Origin: Arctopsyche grandis
Lineage: Eukaryota > Arthropoda > Insecta > Trichoptera > Hydropsychidae
DNA: 64,000 nt
Assembly (NCBI RefSeq): GCF_051622035.1
Contig: NC_135359.1
Coordinates: 22,912,001-22,976,000 of the forward strand
Direction: 5' to 3'
Below the pieces are notes generated by a model, which saw only the letters and a list, made by a program, of their open reading frames with translations, made no database searches and was not told the DNA's origin. Position 1 is the stretch's first letter; each line of letters opens with the position of its first letter. Shown piece by piece: positions 48,463 to 64,000 of the stretch. A program made the position numbers and the translations under genes.

Positions 48463-48530
48463 GAAGTAGTTTTGTCCGTGCGGTGTTGTGCCAAGCTGTT
48501 GATGTGCAGTGCTAGATAATATAAACGGAC

Positions 48531-48534
<4 letters not shown>

Positions 48535-48572
<38 letters not shown>
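48535..48572. repeat. (TA)n microsatellite
   Basis: About 38 bp of TA upstream of THADA. Confidence 0.95.
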
Positions 48573-48580
<8 letters not shown>

Positions 48581-49026
48581 GTAATTGTTTTTGTGTACAT
48601 TTTAAATCTAGTGAACATTAGTATTGTTGCGAACATTCGCCGTAGCACTCGGTTTAACAATCATTGTTTTCAATCAAGAAACGAGCCAAAATCAACATAT
48701 TTATTTTTATAAAAAGTATAATACTACGTATATAAAGTGTAATAAAAGTATAATACTATATATACAAAGTTTTTACTCAAAAAAATTCATTTGTTGTGTT
48801 TTTCAGTGTGTCTGATTTAAGTATCTCCGTCAGCGGAAGAAAACAGAGACCATTTAAAAAAATGGTAACAATTTCTTTTGATTACTTAAAAAAACAAATG
48901 TATTCAAATTGGTGAATTATAAACAATTTGCATTATATATTTTTTCAATATTTAAGATATCGGAATATCAAAAGTAATCGACTCGGGCACATTTGAAAAT
49001 TTTATTTATATATACATACGATAACC

Positions 49027-56570
<7,544 letters not shown>

Positions 56571-56989
56571 TTAGAATGTGAACCATGTACTTATTAAAAT
56601 TACTTAACACAATTTTATGTTTGTAATTTTTAATTGTAAAAGATAGAATAAGTTATAAAATTTAAATTAATTTTTATTATAAAATTTTGTTTGTGTAATG
56701 TGTATTTAGAATAACAAGCGTGTATATTTTTGTAGACAAAAATTGCATTCTGTGATATTCACGAAGTCAAAATAATAAATGTGTTTTTATCTTTTTCTTA
56801 AATTTAATGAGTTCTCTTTCATTTATTTATATAATAATTTAAGACATGTTGAACATTGGTCAGATAAATAATAAATACGTACACGAAATTTCAGTTCATT
56901 CGATTTATCTTAATATTGAATAAAATTATAAAATATACATATATCTATCATTTTCATTTCAAACTATTTGGTGTATGTACATACATTGT
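56571..56989. other. THADA 3' UTR and gap to NAA38
   Basis: AT-rich, with AATAAA at 56774-56779 on the plus strand. THADA and NAA38 are convergent and their coding ends are 419 bp apart. Confidence 0.6.
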
Positions 56990-57542
56990 TCATGTGGGCG
57001 AACCTTTTATGTTTAGATTTTTTCGTTGTGTTTTATCATTTAATTCGATCGAAACAATATGTCTACCAGGAACCATCACTAATCCTAAGAATCTTGGTTC
57101 TTCGCCTTCCATTTCCGACTTCAAATATTCTTCGCATGTACCTTAGGTATATAAAAAACCATTAAAACATATTAAATACAAAAGCTTTTTAAGATATTTG
57201 ATTTGGTTTAAAACAATTTCGCTATATTAGAAAAAAAAATCACATGCATACCTAAAATGATATTAGCATCCCTATCTGTACAGAGAAAGTATCCAATCAA
57301 AGTCCGCCCGTCTGTCATAACAATTCTGAAATGCTTATCGATCCATCCTTTGAGCTTTTGCCTGCCTTCTGACAATATAGGGGTCTGAAATAAATGTATA
57401 TATTATTTAATGATTGCAAGTTATATATTTTAAATGAACCAAACGTCACTAAACTCACGGGTGGTTTATCTAGGGTTTCGGAGACAGTTTCCTCGGTGGA
57501 CGTCGTTTCGGTCTCATTCATTCTCAAACGGAAGAAATTCAC
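56990..57542 (-). CDS. NAA38: NatC auxiliary subunit NAA38 (LSMD1)
   Basis: Auxiliary Sm-like subunit of the NatC N-terminal acetyltransferase (with NAA30 and NAA35), acting on nascent chains at the ribosome. Three minus-strand exons: 57542-57459 ([20 protein letters not shown]...), 57384-57252 and 57141-56990; donors GTGAGT and GTATGC, acceptors TTTCAG and CCTAAG, phases 0 and 1; 122 residues. The Sm fold is read as [20 protein letters not shown], then [16 protein letters not shown] (Sm1) and [20 protein letters not shown] (Sm2), close to vertebrate NAA38. The acidic/Thr-rich N-terminus is variable in the family. The start could also be the internal Met at residue 8. None of the three exons is long enough to stand out alone, so the gene is easy to miss. 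Confidence 0.9.
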
Positions 57543-57997
57543 TAACGAAGATCACTTCATGCGGAGACGGCAGCTGTCAAACATAACGGAAACAAACAGC
57601 ATGTTTCTTGACCATATTCAATTTTCGTTTATAATCATTGATTTACTTTTACGAAACGAGATTTACAGTGTTCTTTAATTAAATTAATTATTATAGATTC
57701 TGAGCCTAGTGGACTACACAATAACAAACATTTTTAATATTTATTTAACGAAACTTTCTTGAGAAGGATTTTAGGCACTACAATTGAGTAACTTTAAAGA
57801 AGTCAAAATATACAGGCTCTACAATGATCAAAAATATATTTTTCCTTATTTGGTAAAAATTTAAGGTAACCGAAGGTTTTTCTTCGAACAAATCTAACCC
57901 TAAGCTCGCAGACAAGATTCGGCCGCCCATGTAAATTACACACATTGCACATAAGGACGGGGTGAATACAGTCTGCCCTCGATTATCATTTTTTACA
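57543..57997. other. Gap upstream of NAA38
   Basis: Presumably the NAA38 promoter region. No further exon recognised; I looked here for the ALKBH1 first exon without success. Confidence 0.4.
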
Positions 57998-58590
57998 TCT
58001 TCTTCTTAGACGTAGGCGACTACCATAGGCAAACATCGTTTATGGCCCGTGCGAATTCTTCCCTATCATGGGCAAGCCGAAATAACTTTTCGAGACCGAC
58101 TCCCATCCATAACCTGATGTTCCGGAGCCAAGAAAGCTTCTTTCTCCCAAGCCACCGTTTGCCTTCTATTTTCCCTTCTATGATTGTTTGTAGAAGGCGA
58201 TATTTGGGGCCGCGAATAATGTGGCCAAAGCATTCCATCTTACGGCACTTCACCGTGTCAAGAAACTCTCTCTTTTTATGAAGAAGCTGGAGGACTGTTT
58301 CGTTTCTTACATGCTCCTTCCACGAGATCTTTAGCATCCTCCGGTAACACCACATTTCAAAGGACTCTATCCTGTCCATGGATGCCACTAACAGCGTTCA
58401 CGTTTCGCATCCGTACAGCAACACCGACCAAACATAGGAGTGCAGGACTCTTAAGCGAAATTTCATAGACAACCTTCGACAACACAAAACATTTTTCATG
58501 CTGCCGAAGGCATTTCTTGCTATTTCGATTCTTCTTCTTATCTCCATTTCGGAACTGACGTCTGTATTGATCACTACACCATTTTAGCGT
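57998..58590 (-). mobile_element. RTE-like LINE C-terminal fragment
   Basis: Minus strand: [89 protein letters not shown], to a stop at about 58018, then CTAAGAAGAAGATG as the 3' end. It matches the end of the LINE at 12165-13874 motif by motif, including the AAGAAG tail, but is a different, more diverged copy. One in-frame TGA stands where the relative has Trp (after GCET). 5'-truncated. Confidence 0.85.
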
Positions 58591-59766
58591 GCCTTTGAAC
58601 CCAAATTAACCCGAAAAACAGTTTTTCGTATTTTTGTAAGTCGTATCGTTTTCTGTGACCGCCACTTCATATAATAAAAATATAAATTTAAATTCGAAAA
58701 AAAAATTCGGAGGAAAGGTTAAGAAGTATGGAAAAGGTTGAGTCAAATAAAATTGACAAACTCTGACATGGGATGCTTATTGTGAATTCATTATTTTCTG
58801 GAATCCGCCAAGCAACGATAAATGTCACCCGTAACCGCCAAGAAAATCAAATAAATTTTTCAATTTTGGCTGATATCTGTACTCACAACTCTTCAACTGG
58901 TAAGCAATCCAGTGAACTACGTTATATATCAATCACATTGTTACTAGTAAGAATGTGACGTGAAAATTAAATTTGCAATTCAATCATGGTCGTATATTGA
59001 GCGATTTAGAGTAAGATGTGTGGATGGAAGGCAGGTTGACATTGACAGATGATTGTGGATTTTGAGGTGGAGTTGGAAGATGTGTGAGCAGTTGGAAACG
59101 ATTCGGGCGAGCTTTAAATATTGGAAAAGACGTCAGCCACCGCCTTGTCCGAATAAAGCTGTAAATTTACACAACGATTCAACATTGCCCAATGTAAACA
59201 TAACCACATTTCATTTTATCACATGTTAAATTTCATATACACACTATCTGGTCAGGGAACAATTGAAATGTATCGCAAAGAAATAAACCATATTTTACAA
59301 AACGAAATTATTCAAATCGTTTTGTATATTTTTTTGTTTTCTTTTATTATATAGAAGAAAGGATAAAATATGGACGAATATGAATTATGAGAATGTGAAA
59401 AAGGCGCAAGAAAGGTCACAAGAGAGAATTTTCACTTCCAATTAGAATGTCCATGTACATTTATTTACAATAAACATCTCATTATGACATATTGAGAATA
59501 CTGGCCTTCTTGAAATCACATTTTTACAAACCTCTTTTATTATATTTAATGTGATATTCTTATATGGATCTTATTTGTAAAAAAAAGTTTTTCTTAGAAC
59601 AAAAGTAGCTCTCTGAATGGATTATTTGTTTATAATGAAAAAAATGTCAAAAACCGGAATTAATTATTGTCTCCATTACAGTATTAGATTATTTGTATTG
59701 ACTCATTGCTTTTATTTGTATATATGTAAATTTGGAATTGAAATACACGATTGATATATTTTCTAG
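58591..59766. other. Region before the first visible ALKBH1 exon
   Basis: AT-rich. No ALKBH1 first exon could be found, though it should lie upstream of 59767. Near 58735-58775 a weak SINE-tail-like piece is present. Confidence 0.35.
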
Positions 59767-60795
59767 GACGTCGTTCGAAAAGAGTTGCAAAAAATTGATC
59801 TTGAAAAATCTTTATGGGAGCAATTTGGCTTAATTAGCCCAGACCAATGGAAAGTATATACATTCAATTCCAACAAAGGACTCATATATATTAAAAATCC
59901 ATTTTCTCTCCGAGGACAGAGGTACTGGATTGCGAGATGTTTAAGGGATTTTCCAAAGAAACCACACAAATTAAACATTGACGCTCATGATTATCTAAAC
60001 GCCGATGAAGATTGGTGGACTACATCTCATGATAACAATGTTGATAGATGTAAAAATCTTTTGAAAAGTTTGCGATGGGCAACCCTAGGTTATCACCACG
60101 ACTGGGATACAAAAGTATATTTTACTACTCTTATTAATTAAATATAATACACTTATTACAGTTTTTTAACATTAAAAGTGTATATTTATATATTTCAGTT
60201 GTATACAGAGGAAAATAAACACAACTTTCCTTCAGATTTAGGTGAATTATGTAAATTAATAGCAGCATCATTAGGCTTTGACAATTATATGCCACAAGCT
60301 TCCATTGTTAATTATTATCATATGGATTCCACACTGGCTCCGCACACTGACCATTCAGAGAAGAATCTTGATGCTCCTTTAATATCAATCAGGTAATTTT
60401 AATCTCGAACAGACAGATGATAATTATATTTTAATTTAATTTATATTTATCGTTTTAGTTTTGGACAATCTGCGATATTTTTAATTGGTAGTGAATTAAA
60501 GAATGATGAACCTACTGCTATGTATCTTCATAGTGGAGATATTGTAATAATGTCAAAGGATTCTCGTCTATGTTATCATGCCGTTCCAAGAATAGTTAAA
60601 GCTGTTGACCAACCGTGGATGTTAGACTCACAATGCAATCAGCATAATATAACTGAATTTAAAAATAGTTTCACTGACAATTTGTATGATGTCGAATTTT
60701 GGAAACCATTCGATGAGTATATCAATTCTTCTAGAATTAATATTAATGTCAGACAAGTTTTGTTTAGTCATCAAAATTCTTTGGATGATAGATAA
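59767..60795 (+). CDS. ALKBH1: AlkB homologue 1 (Fe(II)/2-oxoglutarate dioxygenase), first exon missing
   Basis: A demethylase and oxygenase acting on tRNA (m1A, and m5C oxidation at the wobble position in mitochondria) and reported to act on DNA N6-methyladenine. Exons 59767-60114, 60199-60392 and 60459-60795 (TAA), phases 0 and 2, giving 292 visible residues. Conserved: NPFSLRGQRYWIARCLRDFP, LRWATLGYHHDWDTK, ASIVNYYHMDSTLAPHTDHS with the metal-binding H-x-D, SFGQSAIFLIG, MYLHSGDIVIMS, LCYHAVPR with the distal His, and NINVRQVL with the 2-oxoglutarate-binding Arg. All catalytic residues are present. Directly before 59767 the frame has a TAG inside the acceptor, so an upstream exon with the start codon must exist; I did not find it. 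AATAAA at 60989. Confidence 0.93.
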
Positions 60796-61241
60796 TAATT
60801 ACGTAAGTTGCATGATAATAATTAGAACATTAAACACCATAATGAAAGTATATTCTGAAGCTGGCATATTTAACAAGAAGTCTTTTGTGCGCTTAGCCTC
60901 ACACCTAATACGTTATGTAACGGTTGGAATTTATATATAAGACATTTGGAAATAAATTTTATGTATTTTGATTGTGCATTTTGTTGACAATAAATATTAT
61001 ATATCATATTTAATTATGTCTTAAAATTTTCTAGTCAAATTCATGTTTTTTCTTCATTAAAACATTGAAATATCTTATTATTTGTACAATTATTGTTAGT
61101 ATTTATGAGTGTACATATTTGTACGTACATTTTTCATGAAAAACCTGAATTAATCAATTTTTTGTTAATAAATGCTATTTTGTTATTTTATTTGTTTTTT
61201 CCTGTGATGCCATTGGGCAACACGTATGGTATTATATTGGT
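60796..61241. other. ALKBH1 3' UTR and flanking DNA
   Basis: AT-rich with AATAAA at 60989-60994. No further gene recognised. Confidence 0.5.
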
Positions 61242-61432
61242 GGTAATTGGATTATTAGTCACATTGCGATCGCCCAAAAGACAATTTTTGCCATGAAAAT
61301 CACGAATCCGGAGTATTTGGCACTCGATTTCTCGTTAGTATGATCGTTATCGTTAGTATGATGGACTTTTCTCCGTTATAGAGATTTTAGTGACTTTTGG
61401 GCGAACGCTTTGTGACCAATAATCACCGAACC
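61242..61432 (-). mobile_element. GGTTCGGTGA/CCGTTTACC element, subfamily I, minus orientation
   Basis: From GGTAATTGGATTATTAGTCAC to GTGACCAATAATCACCGAACC. The complement matches the copy at 61791-61992 over its whole length (CACTAAAATCTCTATAACGG, AAAAGTCCATCATACTAACG, TCACGATTTTCATGG). The two form an inverted pair about 360 bp apart. Confidence 0.8.
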
Positions 61433-61632
61433 GATGAAGAACCGTTTCAACAATGAAATCAGATAAATTGGCAAACTCTGATGGGAAACGATCGATTTGG
61501 AGTAACAAATAACCAGCAGAATTACATAAATACTTACGTTAATATACAGCACTACATAAATACTTACGTATTAATACCGCCATTAATCCAAATACTTTTA
61601 ATGCAACCACTGAGCTATACTGCTGGTTATGT
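61433..61632 (-). repeat. Interrupted SINE copy
   Basis: Body words GAACCGTTTCAACAATGA, TTGGCAAACTCTGATGGG and CGATCGATTTGGAGTAACAA are followed, after an unrelated stretch with an ATACTTACGT repeat, by head-like CAACCACTGAGCTATACTGC. Confidence 0.55.
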
Positions 61633-61682
61633 TTTATTTTAATAAACATATACCAGTGTCTTCACGTTACCTCAATATGACA

Positions 61683-62040
61683 CTGGTCAGGGTGAAATCC
61701 TCTCTGTTTCTGTCATACAGCCTTACTTACGTGTGCGCGAGCAGGATACAAGGGGAATAAATAGCCTGTTCCACGCACGCGTAAGTAAGGGGTTCGGTGA
61801 TTATTGGTCACAAAGCGCTCGTCCAATTCACTAAAATCTCTATAACGGAACATCTGGCAGACGAAAAGTCCATCATACTAACGATAACTATCATACCAAC
61901 GAGAACTTGAGTCCCAATTTTTGCGTATTCACGATTTTCATGGTAAAAATTTTCTTTGTGACCACCGCAATGTGACTAATAATCCAATTACCAAGTAAGG
62001 CTGTAAGACAAAAACAGGGAACATTTCACGGCACGCCACT
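61683..62040. mobile_element. CAGTGGCGTGCGGT-type MITE, interrupted
   Basis: The left end CACTGGTCAGGGTGAAAT is diverged; the right end ATTTCACGGCACGCCACT is well kept. Inside, CATACAGCCTTACTTACGTG pairs with AAGTAAGGCTGTAAGAC, and GCGCGAGCAGGATAC is shared with the copy at 5659. It is split by the element at 61791-61992. Confidence 0.75.
61791..61992 (+). mobile_element. GGTTCGGTGA/CCGTTTACC element, subfamily I, with 8-bp target duplication
   Basis: It begins GGTTCGGTGATTATTGGTC and ends GTGACTAATAATCCAATTACC. The 8-bp repeat AAGTAAGG flanks it exactly (61783-61790 and 61993-62000) inside the older MITE, fixing both ends. 202 bp, non-coding. Confidence 0.9.
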
Positions 62041-62382
62041 GAGCCAGATAATATACTTATGTATAGACGAAAATATAAATATAAATTATAAATTGTTGTT
62101 CTTTTTTATATCCTCGATTATACTGGAAATTACTTTTATCATATAATGGAATAACTGGGTTGCCGTAGCGAGCCCGAATTAGTTCTTAGCGAATGTTAAA
62201 TGTCCGAGAAATGCGTGGTCATGGGTGGAGTTAACGAATCCCCCCTCATACCCCCATACCCCCCCCCAGTTCGAAAATTAATTAATTAATTCGAAAAATA
62301 TTTTCCATTCTCCTAGGAGTACACGTAAAGGAAAGAGATGGATACGATAACGAGAAAATTACTACGTGTAGTATTTAAACCA
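62041..62382. other. No gene recognised
   Basis: AT-rich with a C-run (near 62260) and AATTAATTAATT. Nothing supported. Confidence 0.35.
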
Positions 62383-62553
62383 TGCATTCAACATTCGAAA
62401 TTCGTTGTGAATGTATCCGGATCGCAGAATAGTAGAAGACACATGTACTCGGATATACTATTCGCACGCATGTCGCGAACTCAAATCGGTTATTTATAAC
62501 TCTTCTACTATTCTGCGATCCGGATATATTCACAACGGATTTCGAATGTTGAA
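62383..62553. repeat. Inverted repeat of about 50-bp arms
   Basis: CATTCAACATTCGAAATTCG, TGAATGTATCCGGATCGCAG and AATAGTAGAAG at the left pair with CTTCTACTATTCTGCGATCC, GGATATATTCACAAC and GAATGTTGAATG at the right; the loop is about 60 bp. It lies next to the probable end of the BEL/Pao LTR. Confidence 0.7.
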
Positions 62554-62559
62554 TGTGTA

Positions 62560-64000
62560 CAGACTCCAGGGATGTTCAACTCGAGAGCACCCCGGAAGTC
62601 GGTTTTGTAGAAGCTCGTGGTAAGCGTGGGCGGGGCTGGTTTCCTCAAGGTGCCTTCCTTCGTCGTCGGTGGTCTGGTCTCTGCTGATGTCGGCTGCTCT
62701 GCTATGTCCCTTTCTCCTTCGTAATGTGCGTGGGATGCGTGATGTGGAAAAAGGGGGGAAATTGTAATAATGAAAACAGGTTATAATTCTGTTTGTATGG
62801 TGACTGTATTTTATATATGTATAAATACAGAGAATAAGCAGGGGGGGGGGGGGGGAGTCCGTCGTGAAATTAGCGCGCACGTGTTCGAGAGGTTATGATA
62901 ACCTCACTCCTCACGTGACTACGTGATCTGACTTCGACGAAGAAAGACCAGGATTTCCTCACTTCTCACCGGACGTATACTGAAGCTGTACTTCCAGTAT
63001 CGTCTGCCGATCCAGGCTGAGCTGATCGGGACTCGGTGGTGGGAACAAACTCGGTAGCGAACAGAGATGTTCACTCGACCGAAGCGGAAAACGAATAGGA
63101 GGCGGGGACGCGCGCTCGGCGCCGATCTCCCTCCAAAACGGCTCCTTTGGTCGTAACGCCACGAAAGCTGACCATGAAGACTTGGTCGGAACATACTCCC
63201 CCCGTTGGAAGTCAGAGGATCGAATTCCAAAACAAATAAGAATTAATGGTGCACAAGCGACTAATGAAATACACAAAAACCAAGCAAATAAGCAAAAAAA
63301 TAACAAAAAAACAAAAAACAACACAACAAATAACCCAGTCAGCAAACAAAATAACATTAGTCCATCGTCAATTTCCCATCCTACATAAGCAGCTGACTAA
63401 GCCGGCAAGAAACAAACAAAAAATAGACAAACAAACAACCAAAACACCAACAAATAACCAACACCAATGCTAGGTAACAATATTGTTCAATCGTTATATG
63501 TCCCAATCTATCCTGATAGCTCTATTACAAAGCACCAATCAAACCAACAAGAGAAGCATAAAAGAAAAGCAACTCAAAAACTTAAGTTAAAACACATAAA
63601 CTGAATCCACAACACAGATACAAACAACGCGCCAACTTTAATGTGGGACGTTATGAACGTTCGCCACACCGTTGCACAAATTCACTGAGTGCTGCTCGAC
63701 TGGCAGTCGAGCTACTCGCCGGACTGCTCGCTTGGTGTTGCTGATGGAGGAGTAGTAGGACCTACTCCTGTGCCCCTGTCTGCCAGGGGCCGCTGCTGCA
63801 TGTGCTGGTGTGGTAGCACCCTCGCTCCGGGCTGATCGACCAGATCCTCCTGCTGTTGCGCAACTAGTGGTGCGCCAACTAGGAACTGGCCAGGAGTTAT
63901 GGGAGCTGGGTTGGGAAGGTCGAAAGATGTGAGGGTTAAAGGGCGCGGGTACATTGCGCTTCGGCAAGCGGAATCTTCGTTCCGCGTAAATACGCGATTC
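62560..64000 (-). mobile_element. BEL/Pao-type LTR element fossil, 3' part, cut by window edge
   Basis: On the minus strand, 63954-63800 contains RPLTLTSFDLPNPAPITPGQ, then FLVGAPL, the pattern of the region after the integrase in BEL/Pao elements. Downstream lies a T/G-rich untranslated stretch, a polypurine tract CGGGGGGAG at about 63203-63195, and then TGTTCCG as the probable start of the 3' LTR (about 63193), which should end near 62560. The rest of the element is beyond the right edge. From what is visible it appears broken, with a few disruptions. The LTR's left border is uncertain. Confidence 0.65.

Noticed and set aside
62919-63357. Two overlapping minus-strand frames of 103 and 132 codons
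   Set aside because: They lie in the untranslated end and LTR of the BEL/Pao-type fossil and have no protein features beyond a hydrophobic run from T-rich DNA.

Overview
The window is animal nuclear DNA, almost certainly from an insect and most likely a holometabolous one. It is AT-rich, its genes have short GT-AG introns, and it carries long (TA)n tracts and many ACATATGTATGT-type runs. It also has a cluster of ZAD-C2H2 zinc-finger genes, a class that is expanded in insects. I cannot name the order or species. Roughly half of the window is recognisable transposon debris. Layout: 1-18951 has no host exon that I can recognise. It holds tRNA-derived SINEs, hAT pieces, a 5'-truncated RTE-like LINE with a long open reverse-transcriptase frame, a Helitron, and nested inverted repeats. 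Exons at 18952-23511 (+) encode the C-terminal part of a SIK2-type salt-inducible kinase; its catalytic exons lie to the left, outside the window. From 28.8 to 43.7 kb lie three copies of a duplicated ZAD gene unit. Copies 1 (29171-30920) and 3 (41089-42929) are intact ZAD proteins with 15 and 16 fingers. Copy 2 (33312-35341) keeps the ZAD exons but runs in frame into a MADF-domain coding sequence of the kind carried by PIF/Harbinger transposons. A decayed Harbinger transposase lies antisense in its last intron, and the displaced finger array of copy 2 survives as a pseudogene at 39607. The 5.9 kb between the two halves is a stack of transposons. Right part: COA6 (46668-46907, +), THADA (49027-56570, +, six exons with Helitrons and small DNA transposons in introns 4 and 5), NAA38 (57542-56990, -, three exons), and ALKBH1 without its first exon (59767-60795, +). 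These are unrelated housekeeping genes: respiratory-chain assembly, tRNA 2'-O-methylation and calcium balance, N-terminal acetylation, and nucleic-acid demethylation. The right edge holds the end of a BEL/Pao-type fossil on the minus strand. Main findings: the ZAD-MADF chimera and its split partner; a family of short elements with GGTTCGGTGA...CCGTTTACC ends and 8-9 bp target duplications (at least eight copies, two subfamilies); and duplicated units in which later insertions and a newly grown microsatellite can be dated against each other.
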